Below the pieces are notes generated by a model. It had not been told where the DNA came from and did not search any database. It saw only the letters and a list, made by a program, of their open reading frames with translations. Below, piece by piece: positions 41,730 through 50,246 of a DNA stretch of 64,000 nt. The DNA comes from Fimbriimonas planktonicus (GTDB lineage: Bacteria > Armatimonadota > Fimbriimonadia > Fimbriimonadales > Fimbriimonadaceae): NCBI GenBank assembly GCA_965234685.1, contig OZ248539.1, positions 3,223,292 to 3,287,291 of the forward strand, in the 5' to 3' direction. A program made the translations under genes and the position numbers. Each line of letters opens with the position of its first letter. Position 1 is the first letter of the stretch.

Positions 41730-43745
41730 GCCGTTCGCTTCTTGCAGCATTTCCGCAAGGTCGAGCAGGCGGATGTGGTCGCCGCCTTTGGCTTTGACGG
41801 CGGGTTCCAGCATGATTCGGCAGAAGGGGCAGCCGAGGGCGACGGTCTCGGCTCCAGTGGCCAGGAGCTGATCGGCGCGGGCGTTGGCGGGGCGTTGCTC
41901 GTTCGGCTCGTCCATCCACATGCGTCCGCCGCCGGCGCCGCAGCAGCGGGTCTTTTTGCCGGACGGCTGCGGATCGGACATTCCCGGAGCGATCTCGCGC
42001 GGGGCCTCGGTTTCGTCGTTCACCCTGGCCAGGTAGCACGGGTCGTGATAGACCACTCTTTCTGAAGCGGGGACGGCAAGAAGATCGCCCTTGCGGACCA
42101 GCGATTGAAGAAGCTGGGTGTGGTGGAACACCTCCATCGTGCCGCCGAAGTCGCCGTATTCGTGCTTAAGCGAGTTAAAACAGTGCGGGCAGGCGGTGAC
42201 CACCTTCTTGACGCCGTACCGTTGAAACACACCGACGTTCTTGCTGGCTTGGTCTTGGAACAGGAACTCTTCGCCCACTCGCCGCGCCGGATCGCCGGTG
42301 CAGGCTTCCTCTTTGCCCAGGCAAGCGAACTTGACGCCGGCCTTCTTTAGAAGCGCAGCAACCGCCTTGGTCGTCTTCACCGCGCCAGGGTCGGTGGCTC
42401 CCGCGCAGCCCACCCAAAACAGGAACTCAAACTCTTCGCCGTTTCGGCAAAGCGGAATGTCCAAGCCTTCCATCCATTTTTCGCGTTCCGAAACATTCGT
42501 GCCCCAGGCGTTGCCGGTGGAGGCGGTTTGGCGAAGCATTACCGCCGCCGAGCCGCTGAGCGCGCCTTCGCTGACGAGGTTTCGGCGCACGTCGACAATC
42601 AGGTCCACGTGGCGGATATTGACGGGGCAAGCCTCAACGCAGGCGTTACAGGTGGTGCACTGCCACAGGGCTTCTTCGCTGATGGTTTCCGCAAGAGAGA
42701 GTCCGCCGGTGGCGGCTTGGCGCAGGTCTTGTACGACTTGCTTTGGGTTCAGCACCTTGCCGACGTTCCACGCGGGACAGACTTCGGTGCAACGGCCGCA
42801 CTCCATGCACGCGTCCAGCGACATCAGGTGCCAGCGGCTCAGGTCCTTCGGTAGCTTCGCACCGATCTGCTCGGTCTGCTCAACTTCCTCCATCGAGATC
42901 GGAACGAGCTTGCCCATCGGCTTGTCGTCGGTCGCGGCGGTGGTAAAGATCGCGAGCAGCACGTGGCGGATTCGGAGCTGTGGCAAGATGGCGAAGAAGG
43001 TGAGCACCAAGCCGACGTGGAACCAGTACACGCCCTTGTATTGCATGGGCGAAAACGGGCCTTGGAGCTGACTGATGGCGTAGCCGACCCAAGACCAGTT
43101 GTCCCAAGGTTTTGGATCTGCGGATATTCGGGCGGCTTCGAGCCAGTAGCCGTTCAAGGTCAGAGCCAGAAGCAAGAACAAAACCGCCATGTCGGAAGCG
43201 TTTCCGCTGATCGGATACCGGCGCTGGTCGGTCTTTTGCGTCTCGTAAGGCGTTTCTAGGGCGAGCTTCTTGCCTTCGCGCATCGCGATGGCGCGGCGTC
43301 CGATCGCCCATAGAAGGCCGAACAGAAGGAGCAATCCGAGCGTGTCAAAGGTCGCTTCGTAGAGCAGGTAGTAGTTGCCCTGGTGGAACTTGATCGGGCT
43401 GTAGGTGTTGATCCCAAGCAAGGTCGTCGCGATAGTGAGCGCGAGGAACCCATAGAAAATCATCAGGTGCATCGGCGCGCCAGACTTAGGCCGGGAGCCT
43501 CGGACCTTCTTTTGGGCGAGCACGTAGGTAGCGAGGTTCTTCCACCACGTTCCCAGGGCCTCTCGAGTGGGTAGCCAATACCGCCAGCCGGTTCGAAGTT
43601 CGGCGATCGGCTTGCCTTGCTGCCAAACCTTCACGCGCTGCCAGATTTGGGCAGCCATGATGCCCAGGCTCAGGACAGTGAGCCCGTACAGCAACAACTT
43701 TTCCGGAAGGGAAAAGAATAGATATTCTTCTCGGGTTGGGTTCAA
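41727..43745 (-). CDS. Membrane Fe-S oxidoreductase (NarI-like domain plus HdrD/GlpC-like domain)
   Basis: 672 aa. The N-terminal half has about six hydrophobic segments with spaced His residues, resembling the heme-b domain of NarI/DsrM-type proteins. It is followed by two 4Fe-4S motifs, CMECGRCTEVCP and CTTCNACVEACP, at about 315-390. The C-terminal region holds two CCG-type cysteine modules (FWVGCAG, CPHCFNSL; then YHDPCYLA, CCGAGGGRMW, LGCPFCRIM). Proteins of this layout pass electrons between a soluble donor, often ETF or a dehydrogenase, and the quinone pool. The start is TTG 43745 with GGGGA upstream; TACCGT (43783-43788) may be the -10 box. Confidence 0.85.
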   Translation of the reverse strand: MNPTREEYLFFSLPEKLLLYGLTVLSLGIMAAQIWQRVKVWQQGKPIAELRTGWRYWLPTREALGTWWKNLATYVLAQKKVRGSRPKSGAPMHLMIFYGFLALTIATTLLGINTYSPIKFHQGNYYLLYEATFDTLGLLLLFGLLWAIGRRAIAMREGKKLALETPYETQKTDQRRYPISGNASDMAVLFLLLALTLNGYWLEAARISADPKPWDNWSWVGYAISQLQGPFSPMQYKGVYWFHVGLVLTFFAILPQLRIRHVLLAIFTTAATDDKPMGKLVPISMEEVEQTEQIGAKLPKDLSRWHLMSLDACMECGRCTEVCPAWNVGKVLNPKQVVQDLRQAATGGLSLAETISEEALWQCTTCNACVEACPVNIRHVDLIVDVRRNLVSEGALSGSAAVMLRQTASTGNAWGTNVSEREKWMEGLDIPLCRNGEEFEFLFWVGCAGATDPGAVKTTKAVAALLKKAGVKFACLGKEEACTGDPARRVGEEFLFQDQASKNVGVFQRYGVKKVVTACPHCFNSLKHEYGDFGGTMEVFHHTQLLQSLVRKGDLLAVPASERVVYHDPCYLARVNDETEAPREIAPGMSDPQPSGKKTRCCGAGGGRMWMDEPNEQRPANARADQLLATGAETVALGCPFCRIMLEPAVKAKGGDHIRLLDLAEMLQEANG

Positions 43746-43782
43746 CGTCGTTCCCCGCGCAACGCTGCGCGAACTGAAGTTT

Positions 43783-43788
43783 ACGGTA
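43783..43788 (-). promoter_or_regulatory. Possible -10 box TACCGT for Fe-S oxidoreductase gene
   Basis: TACCGT on the minus strand lies 37 bases before the TTG start, leaving a leader of about 30 bases that holds GGGGA as ribosome-binding site. Confidence 0.35.
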
Positions 43789-43869
43789 CCCGTCGAGCCT
43801 GAGATCCGTTCAAAGCCGACGTCTGAAAAAAGTACATCAAGAACTACTGGCGTTTCAGAGTAAGAGTGT

Positions 43870-43875
43870 TACACT
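43870..43875 (+). promoter_or_regulatory. -10 box TACACT, leaderless layout
   Basis: TACACT ends five bases before ATG 43881. Confidence 0.45.
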
Positions 43876-43880
43876 ACGTC

Positions 43881-46163
43881 ATGCTACGCACATTCGTAAA
43901 GCGATTTCGAACTCGATCTGGATCTTTGCTTTGCGCATTGGCGGCGCTTGGAATCAGCTCAATCGGTGTTGCCAGTGAGCCCGCATTCGTGGTCCCAGGG
44001 CTCCGCACGGCGGCTCCCGCCATCGCACAGGCCAGCTTCACGAATTGGCAACCAACCGGTTCAATTCAGGGCGCGTCGAAATCGCTGAGGATGTACAACG
44101 ACCTGCTGGTTATCGGTCGCGGTGGTTTCGATGGTACGGTCTCCGTCTTCCGGCGGATCAACGGAGTGTGGGTACTCGAGCAAGACTTGGCGGCAGACCC
44201 GCAAGACCCCGCGGGCGATGCACTGAATTTAGGGATAAGTTCTGCCGTACAAGACAATACGATCGTGCTCGGCTCGGAACGGAGCGTGAATCCCGAGGTT
44301 TACATCTTTCAAAAAACTGGCGCTCAATGGGTGCGCCAAGCGATTTTGCGGGAGCCAACCGGCAATCCGGTCATCAACACCGGCTTTGGAAAGAAGGTCG
44401 AACTGCTAGGCAGGCACCTGTTTGTGTCGGCACCTAACTACGGGAATGACACGGGCGTTGTTTACGTTTTCGAGCGAGATGGATCGGGGGCCTGGTTATA
44501 CAAGCAGCGGATCTTCGCTCCGCAGCCGAATTCAGGCGAGTTCTTCGGAACGGCAATTTCGGCCAGTCAGGGCCTTCTCGCCATCTCGCGTCCGGGAGTC
44601 ATAAGTTCGCCTGGAGCAGGGACCTATGGCCAATGCATTCTGTACAGTAAAGAAACCGGTTCTTGGTCGTATAAAACCACCTTTGTCCCGCAATACGATG
44701 GTGCGCCCGGCTACACAGACAAGTTCGGATACGAAGTCAAGTTGCTTAACAACATGCTTGTCGTGAGCGCCCCCTATTGGTTCTCCCGGCGCGGTTTTCT
44801 TACCTATTACCCCTTCTATTGGGGTGGAAACGGCTTTGTTCTACGGGGGCCCGGTGCAAACGAGAATGCGGATTTCGGCACATCGATGGACTTCAATGGA
44901 GAGAACCTGATTGCTGGAGCTCCATTGACCTTCAATGGAAAAGGCGGTATAGCGATCTTTGGGCTTAAGAGCGCCGATTTCTACTCGCAGCGTGAGTACG
45001 TAGACCCCATTCCATCCGTTGGTTCTCCGCAGTTCGGGATGCGGACGGCGCTGTTCAACAACATCGCGGCGGTTTCCACCGTGCCCATCAACGATCCCGG
45101 CTTACCTCCGGCGACGTATCTTTATCGCCGAGCGGACGTCATCGACGATGCAATGATCACTGCAGTGAGCGCGCCGAGTGAAATGTATGCCGGGGCCGAA
45201 GCGAATGTCTCGGTAACCGTGAAAAACACGGGGAGCCTGTCATGGGCAGCGGTCAGCAATCGGCTGTGCGCGGTGGATCCCCTGTCGAACTCAACCTGGG
45301 GCCGGGCACACGCTGCCATTCCCGCCGGGGTGACCATTTTTCCGGGTGAAACGTACACCTTTAATTTTAAGATCAAGGCACCGGCGACAAAGGGTGAATA
45401 CAGCTTTGTATGGCAAATGCTGCGCAACGGAAACCCATCGCTAACCTTTGGACACTATTCCGAGTACCGAACGATACGCGTCATCGAAGGGGATGCCTCC
45501 ACCTTCACCTCTCAATATGTGCCCAGTCTGGTTGAGCCAGACCGCAAAGTGGATGTTCAGGTTGTGATGCGCAACGTCGGAAGCACAACCTGGACTCGCG
45601 CCACTCACCGACTTGTTTCTTTATCCGTACCCAGTAATGTTTGGGGGGCCGATAGCGCACTCTTGAGCGAGACGGACGCCATTGCTCCTGGACAGTACAA
45701 AACCTTCAACTTCCGAATCTCGCCTCCGCTAACTCCTGGCACCTATGCATTCCAATGGCAAATGCGGCGGCTTGGGATCGCAAACTTTGGTCCCTCCACT
45801 CCCCTCGTCAATGTTGTGGTGCGAGCGGTTAATCGGGCTCAGTTCCGATGGCAGACGGTGCCTTCCAGCATGACGGCCGGGGCAAACTATACGGTTACGG
45901 TGGCCATGAAGAACACCGGCAGCGAAGCGTGGACATCCTCGGGATACGTGTTGTACGCGGCGAATCCGGTCGGGACAAATCGCTGGGGCACGGTTTCCGC
46001 TCCCGTCACGAGCACGGTTCCGGTTGGAAGCAGCCACTCGTTCTCGTTTAACGTGAAGGCACCCTCAACCCCGGGCACCTACAACTTCCAATGGCAAATG
46101 CGAAAGAGCGGCCTCGGTCAGTTTGGAGATGCGTCGGTCAACTTGCCGATAACCGTGAACTGA
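43881..46163 (+). CDS. Secreted protein: FG-GAP-like propeller plus three NBR1-like Ig repeats
   Basis: 760 aa with a signal peptide (about 1-33). Residues 50-420 contain repeated blocks such as GSIQGASKSLRMYNDLLVIG and LGRHLFVSAPNYGNDTGVVY, as in FG-GAP/integrin-like beta propellers. From about 425 there are three copies of a roughly 112-residue beta-sandwich (starts near 425, 540 and 650). Each has a (K/R)N(T/V)GS..W block and ends in GxYxFxWQM. This matches the central Ig-like domain of NBR1-type proteins, which bacteria use as extracellular modules. ATG 43881 is preferred to GTG 43866. A surface or adhesive role is possible but unproven. Confidence 0.78.
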   Translation: MLRTFVKRFRTRSGSLLCALAALGISSIGVASEPAFVVPGLRTAAPAIAQASFTNWQPTGSIQGASKSLRMYNDLLVIGRGGFDGTVSVFRRINGVWVLEQDLAADPQDPAGDALNLGISSAVQDNTIVLGSERSVNPEVYIFQKTGAQWVRQAILREPTGNPVINTGFGKKVELLGRHLFVSAPNYGNDTGVVYVFERDGSGAWLYKQRIFAPQPNSGEFFGTAISASQGLLAISRPGVISSPGAGTYGQCILYSKETGSWSYKTTFVPQYDGAPGYTDKFGYEVKLLNNMLVVSAPYWFSRRGFLTYYPFYWGGNGFVLRGPGANENADFGTSMDFNGENLIAGAPLTFNGKGGIAIFGLKSADFYSQREYVDPIPSVGSPQFGMRTALFNNIAAVSTVPINDPGLPPATYLYRRADVIDDAMITAVSAPSEMYAGAEANVSVTVKNTGSLSWAAVSNRLCAVDPLSNSTWGRAHAAIPAGVTIFPGETYTFNFKIKAPATKGEYSFVWQMLRNGNPSLTFGHYSEYRTIRVIEGDASTFTSQYVPSLVEPDRKVDVQVVMRNVGSTTWTRATHRLVSLSVPSNVWGADSALLSETDAIAPGQYKTFNFRISPPLTPGTYAFQWQMRRLGIANFGPSTPLVNVVVRAVNRAQFRWQTVPSSMTAGANYTVTVAMKNTGSEAWTSSGYVLYAANPVGTNRWGTVSAPVTSTVPVGSSHSFSFNVKAPSTPGTYNFQWQMRKSGLGQFGDASVNLPITVN

Positions 46164-46164
46164 A

Positions 46165-46335
46165 TTACTTTCCAGCTTTCGACTTTGCTTGCTGCTGGAA
46201 GAACGGCGTGGTTGCCTGCGCGAACAGGTAAACCCCGGCGCTCATGATGAGGGAGAAAAGAAGGCAACCGATCGCCAATCGGGGCAACATTTTCTTGCCG
46301 TCGATAGAGTCTCGGTTACCGGGAACTTGGGCCAT
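46165..46335 (-). CDS. Small single-pass membrane protein downstream of xylA
   Basis: 56 aa, from ATG 46335 to the stop at 46165. About 18 polar residues are followed by one membrane helix (about 20-40, LAIGCLLFSLIMSAGVYLFA) and a Gln/Lys-rich tail. It lies 41 bases after the xylA stop on the same strand and is probably co-transcribed. A longer frame on this strand runs back into xylA out of phase and is not credible. Codon use looks ordinary and the helix is clean, so I believe it is real. Function unknown. Confidence 0.55.
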   Translation of the reverse strand: MAQVPGNRDSIDGKKMLPRLAIGCLLFSLIMSAGVYLFAQATTPFFQQQAKSKAGK

Positions 46336-46376
46336 AGAGTGATTGTGGAGCAAACGACGCTGTTTGCTCGGGCCGA

Positions 46377-47687
46377 TCAGATGAACTCGTTGATCAGGTT
46401 CTCGAGATACTCTTGGCGGCCGGACTTTCGCACCGGTTCGCCATTCGCGAGAACAAACGCTTCGCAGTCCGCAAACGATCCGTTTCCGGCGAGGATGCCC
46501 TGGCCGAACTCGGTGCTCCAACCTGCATATCGCTCGTCGACGAAGTTCTGCAGTCGTCCGTCCTGAATGATCTTATCGGCCGAGATGAGTCCTCGGGCGA
46601 AGGCGTCCATGCCGCCGATGTGGGCATAGAAGAGGTCGAGCTCGTCGTGGCTCTGACGTCGGACCTTGGCGTCGAAGTTGAGGCCACCCGTGGTGAATCC
46701 GCCCATCGCAATCAGCTCAAGCATGATTTCGGTGGTCAGGTAGACGCTGGTCGGGAACTGGTCGGTATCCCAGCCGAGCAACTCGTCGCCGGCATTAGCG
46801 TCGATGGAGCCGAGGGCACCGGCTTCGCGCGCGGCGCGGAGTTCGTGGAGCATCGAGTGAGCGGCCAGGGTGGCATGGTTGGTCTCGATGTTCAGCTTCA
46901 GATGATCGGTGAGATCGAACTCTCGAAGGAAGTTCATGCACGCGGCGACATCGCTATCGTACTGGTGCTTCGTCGGTTCCTTTGGCTTCGGTTCGATGTA
47001 GAACTGCACGTCGAATCCGATTTCCTGCTTGTACTGCACCGCCATGTGGAGGAGCTTGGCGAATTGCTCGCGCTCCTGCTGCATCTTGGTGTTGAGGAGG
47101 GTGTCGTAGCCTTCTCGGCCGCCCCAGAACGTGAAGCCGACGCCGCCGAGCTTCTTGGTGGCGTCCATTGCGTGCTTAACCTGCGCGGCTGCGTAAGCGA
47201 AGACGTGTGGGTCTGGGTTGGTGCTGGCGCCGGCCTGGAATCGTGGGTGGGTGAAGAGGCAAGCTGTTCCCCAGAGTAGCTTAACGCCGGTTTCTTCCTG
47301 CTTCTTCGCGGCGTAGTCCACGATGGTCGCAAGGTTGTCGCAGCTTTCCTGGAAGTTCGCGCCTTCGGGTGCGATGTCGCGGTCGTGGAAGCACCAGTAC
47401 TCGACACCAAGCTTGGTGAAGAACTCAAAAGCGGCGTCCATGGTGTCGTGGGCGCGCTGCATGGGGTCGGCGGCGACGTCCCATGGTCGGTTTGCCGTGC
47501 CGGAACCAAATGGGTCAACGCCCGTGCCCTTAAAGGTGTGCCAATAAGCTACGGCGAAGCGGAACCAGTCCTTCATGGACTTGCCAGCGACAACTTGCTC
47601 GGGGTTGTAGTGCTTGAAAGCAAGCGGGTTCTTGCTTTGGGGGCCTTCGAAACGAATCGGTTCCGAGACTTCGGGGAAGTACGCCAT
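46377..47687 (-). CDS. xylA: Xylose isomerase
   Basis: Interconverts D-xylose and D-xylulose. 436 aa, class II length. Signatures: WCFHDRDIAPEG with catalytic His and Asp, the TFWGGREGY block, the metal-binding IEPKPKEPTKHQYD, LNIETNHATLAAHS, and DANAGDELLGWDTDQFP. All metal ligands appear present. No xylulose kinase or xylose transporter is adjacent. TAGACT lies nine bases, and TATCGT four bases, before the ATG at 47687. The small membrane protein gene follows downstream. Confidence 0.95.
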   Translation of the reverse strand: MAYFPEVSEPIRFEGPQSKNPLAFKHYNPEQVVAGKSMKDWFRFAVAYWHTFKGTGVDPFGSGTANRPWDVAADPMQRAHDTMDAAFEFFTKLGVEYWCFHDRDIAPEGANFQESCDNLATIVDYAAKKQEETGVKLLWGTACLFTHPRFQAGASTNPDPHVFAYAAAQVKHAMDATKKLGGVGFTFWGGREGYDTLLNTKMQQEREQFAKLLHMAVQYKQEIGFDVQFYIEPKPKEPTKHQYDSDVAACMNFLREFDLTDHLKLNIETNHATLAAHSMLHELRAAREAGALGSIDANAGDELLGWDTDQFPTSVYLTTEIMLELIAMGGFTTGGLNFDAKVRRQSHDELDLFYAHIGGMDAFARGLISADKIIQDGRLQNFVDERYAGWSTEFGQGILAGNGSFADCEAFVLANGEPVRKSGRQEYLENLINEFI

Positions 47688-47725
47688 TTCGACGATAGTC
47701 TAACTCAGAATGTACATGTAACACC

Positions 47726-47980
47726 ATGGGAAAGCTACTCATTCGCGTTTCTCCAAAGGCATCGCGCAACCTCGTGGAGCTTCGTGAGGGGGTGGTTCGG
47801 GTGTACGTTACGACTGCGCCAACCGATGGGCAGGCGAATGCGGCCGTCATTGAGCTGTTGGCGAAAAAGCTCGGGATCGCGACGTCTCACCTCACCATCG
47901 TGCGGGGTGAGACGTCGCGGGAAAAGCTGATTGATGTCGAAGGGATATCTGACACCGAGATTGCCGCCAAGCTGGGTTAG
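47726..47980 (+). CDS. DUF167 (YggU) family protein
   Basis: 84-aa small conserved protein. RVSPKASRN at the start, TAPTDGQANAAVIELLAKKL in the middle, and VRGETSREKLIDV near the end are the hallmark blocks of the DUF167/YggU family. The family is widespread but has no established biochemical role. It is divergent from xylA and shares its last four bases (TTAG) with the convergent mtnA gene. Confidence 0.88.
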   Translation: MGKLLIRVSPKASRNLVELREGVVRVYVTTAPTDGQANAAVIELLAKKLGIATSHLTIVRGETSREKLIDVEGISDTEIAAKLG

Positions 47981-48945
47981 GAGAAGTTGTACGGTGGATA
48001 GAACACGCCTTTCTCCGACACGATCGCGGTAATCAACTCGCCGGGGGTGACGTCGAACCCGGGGTTGTAGACCGGGGTGTTCTCCGGGGCGATCCGGACG
48101 CCTTCGGACTCCGTCAGCTCGCGCGGGTCGCGCTCCTCAATCGGGATCATGTCGCCGTTGGCAAGGGTCGGGTCGAACGTGGAAGTTGGCGCGGCGATGT
48201 AGAACGGGATGCCGTGGAACTTTGCGAGGACGGCGAGGCTGTAGGTTCCGATTTTGTTGGCCGAATCGCCATTGGCGGCAATCCGGTCTGCACCGGCAAC
48301 TACGAGGTCGATCTCTCCGGCGCGCATCAACGATGCGGCGACGCTGTCGGCGATGCTTCGGAACGGGATGTTCTCGAACGTGAGTTCATAGGCGGTAAGG
48401 CGAAGTCCCTGCTGTCGCGGGCGGGTTTCGCAGCTGGTCACGAAGATGTCCTTTCCGGCGGCGTGGGCAGTTCGGATGATGCCGAGCGCAGTTCCATGCC
48501 CGGCGGTGGCGAGGGCGCCGGTGTTGCAGATCGTCAGAATCCGGGCACCTTGGGGCACGAGGGTGTTACCGTGTTCGCCAATCGCCAAGTTCATCGCGAG
48601 GTCTTCGGCTTCGATGGCTTGGGCTTCACGGAGCACGGCAGCAAAGCCGTCTTTCAGGACGCCCTGGATGCGGTCCAGCGCCCAGAAGAGGTTCACCGCG
48701 GTCGGACGAGAGGCGCGGAGCCGCTTGTCGGCGATGTGAAGTTCTTCGTGATGCAGCACGGCAAGCGCCATGCCGTAGGCCGCCGCAATGCCGATGGCGG
48801 GTGCACCGCGCACCGCCATGTCCCGAATCGCCGCCGCCACGTCCGCGCTTGAGGTCAGATGCAAGTACTCAGTGCGGAGCGGAATCTGGCGCTGATCCAG
48901 CATGGTGAGTGCATCGTTTTCCCACTTGAGCGGACGAAGAGACAT
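47977..48945 (-). CDS. mtnA: S-methyl-5-thioribose-1-phosphate isomerase
   Basis: Aldose-ketose isomerase of the methionine salvage pathway, acting on methylthioribose-1-phosphate. 322 aa. Typical blocks: AIRDMAVRGAPAIGIAAAYG, catalytic Cys in TICNTGALATAGHGTALG, ETRPRQQGLRLTAYEL, catalytic Asp in VVAGADRIAANGDSANKIGTY, and YNPGFDVTP. The substrate derives from methylthioadenosine, which spermidine synthase (12024-12830) produces. Other mtn genes are not in the window. TACCCT ends six bases before the ATG. Confidence 0.95.
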   Translation of the reverse strand: MSLRPLKWENDALTMLDQRQIPLRTEYLHLTSSADVAAAIRDMAVRGAPAIGIAAAYGMALAVLHHEELHIADKRLRASRPTAVNLFWALDRIQGVLKDGFAAVLREAQAIEAEDLAMNLAIGEHGNTLVPQGARILTICNTGALATAGHGTALGIIRTAHAAGKDIFVTSCETRPRQQGLRLTAYELTFENIPFRSIADSVAASLMRAGEIDLVVAGADRIAANGDSANKIGTYSLAVLAKFHGIPFYIAAPTSTFDPTLANGDMIPIEERDPRELTESEGVRIAPENTPVYNPGFDVTPGELITAIVSEKGVFYPPYNFS

Positions 48946-48951
48946 GGTGTC

Positions 48952-48957
48952 AGGGTA
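48952..48957 (-). promoter_or_regulatory. -10 box TACCCT for mtnA, leaderless layout
   Basis: TACCCT, within GGTACCCT on the minus strand, ends six bases before ATG 48945. The same octamer precedes the MATE, ftsE and rnj starts. Confidence 0.6.
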
Positions 48958-49021
48958 CCGCTGGCGTTGAGCGTCTTAGGCCTAACTGCAGTAACGCCCT
49001 GCGACCTGTCCAGAATGAACT

Positions 49022-49348
49022 ATGACAGTCGCAATCTACGAGGACAACTTGCTATGGGGGCCGAGGTTGGCGAAGACGGTGACCGCCTTTGGTCACGAAG
49101 CCTTGATGGCGCGGACCGCCGAGGTGATGACCGCCGACGTCGCCATCGTAAATCTGAGTTCATCCGGCTTTCCCGTTGCCGAACTCGTACCAAAACTGAA
49201 GGCGGCCGGCATCAAAGTCATCGCTCACGCGGGGCACAAGGAGACGGAATTGCACGCGGCCGGGCGCAATCTTGGCTGCGATTATCTGGCCACCAATTCT
49301 GAGATCACGCATAAGCTGCCGCAAATTTTAGAAACTTTTTCGATTTGA
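49022..49348 (+). CDS. Degenerate receiver-like protein
   Basis: 108 aa, length and pattern of a response-regulator receiver. VAIYEDNLLWGPRLAKTV corresponds to the acidic-pocket strand and first helix. The position of the phospho-acceptor Asp is Asn (VAIVNLSSSG), and the conserved Lys after strand five is missing (CDYLATNSE). If the fold is right, it is a pseudo-receiver that works without phosphorylation. It stands alone, with a terminator at 49427-49446. CAGAAT lies five bases before the ATG. Confidence 0.6.
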   Translation: MTVAIYEDNLLWGPRLAKTVTAFGHEALMARTAEVMTADVAIVNLSSSGFPVAELVPKLKAAGIKVIAHAGHKETELHAAGRNLGCDYLATNSEITHKLPQILETFSI

Positions 49349-49394
49349 CTGAACTAATGCTGGGCTCTTAGCGTTTTGCTTATCGGGTGAATGC

Positions 49395-49411
49395 AGAGGC
49401 AACGGACCTCT
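49395..49411 (+). other. Small hairpin in 3' region of receiver-like gene
   Basis: AGAGG (49395-49399) pairs with CCTCT (49407-49411) around a CAACGGA loop, just upstream of the terminator hairpin at 49427-49446. Together they could be a structured 3' end or a small RNA; there is no other support. Confidence 0.3.
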
Positions 49412-49426
49412 CATGAAGGGCGGAGC

Positions 49427-49446
49427 TGGGCGACTGGCTTCGCCCA
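49427..49446 (+). terminator. Intrinsic terminator with U-tract
   Basis: TGGGCGA (49427-49433), CTGGCT loop, TCGCCCA (49440-49446), followed by ATTTTTG. It is the only gene-end hairpin I found with a proper T-run. Confidence 0.75.
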
Positions 49447-49501
49447 ATTTTTGTTTGCTTGCCCCGCTTCCAAGTAATCTAACAATGTCGAAGAGGACAC
49501 G

Positions 49502-50203
49502 ATGAACAAGGTTTACGCCGATTCCACCAGCGCGCTGAGCGGTTTGCTATTTGACGGCATGACGATCATGGCCGGAGGGTTTGGCCTCTGCGGCATCCCA
49601 GAGCACCTGATTCTGGCTTTGCGCGATTCGGGAGTGAAGGACATTACGGTCGTCAGTAACAACTGCGGCGTCGATGACTTCGGCCTGGGGATTCTGCTGC
49701 AAACACGCCAGATCAAGAAGATGGTGAGTAGCTACGTCGGCGAGAACGGCGAGTTTGAGCGACAGTATCTCTCGGGCGAGTTGGAGCTTGAGTTCAATCC
49801 GCAGGGAACTTTGGCCGAGCGCATCCGCGCCGGCGGGGCGGGGATTCCAGCGTTTTACACGAAGACCGGATATGGCACCTTGGTCGCGGAAGGCAAAGAA
49901 ACTCGCGAATTCAACGGCGAAATGTACGTGATGGAGACCGGGCTTGTGGCGGACCTCAGCATCGTTAAGGCGTGGAAAGGCGACGAGTCGGGCAATTTGA
50001 TCTACCGCCGCACCGCGCGCAACTTCAACCCGATGATGGCAACGGCCGGGCGTGTCTGCGTTGCCGAAGTGGAAGATTTGGTACCGACGGGCAGCCTCGA
50101 TGCTGACCACATCCACACGCCGGGAATCTATGTGAACCGGATGCTGCTGGGCACGCACTTCGAAAAGAGAATTGAGCGCCGCACCGTCCGCGAAGCCGCC
50201 TGA
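49502..50203 (+). CDS. scoA: 3-oxoacid CoA-transferase subunit A
   Basis: Alpha subunit of succinyl-CoA:3-ketoacid CoA-transferase, activating acetoacetate with succinyl-CoA. 233 aa. Blocks: MAGGFGLCGIPEHLI, the KMVSSYVGENGEFERQYLSG segment, GAGIPAFYTKTGYGT, and KAWKGDESGNLIYRRTARNFN. AGAGGA precedes the ATG. The beta subunit, normally directly adjacent, is encoded at 53080-53715 after three unrelated genes. Confidence 0.93.
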   Translation: MNKVYADSTSALSGLLFDGMTIMAGGFGLCGIPEHLILALRDSGVKDITVVSNNCGVDDFGLGILLQTRQIKKMVSSYVGENGEFERQYLSGELELEFNPQGTLAERIRAGGAGIPAFYTKTGYGTLVAEGKETREFNGEMYVMETGLVADLSIVKAWKGDESGNLIYRRTARNFNPMMATAGRVCVAEVEDLVPTGSLDADHIHTPGIYVNRMLLGTHFEKRIERRTVREAA

Positions 50204-50246
50204 ACGAAGTTGCCAGCCTTTTGCGTCTTCCGCATAGGAGCGAAAA

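Noticed and set aside
46413..47279. 288-aa open frame on the plus strand
   Set aside because: Antisense shadow inside xylA.
49390..49455. Guanidine-II or preQ1 riboswitch upstream of scoA
   Set aside because: Only one of the two loops contains ACGG, the second hairpin is a terminator, and the downstream gene does not fit either ligand.
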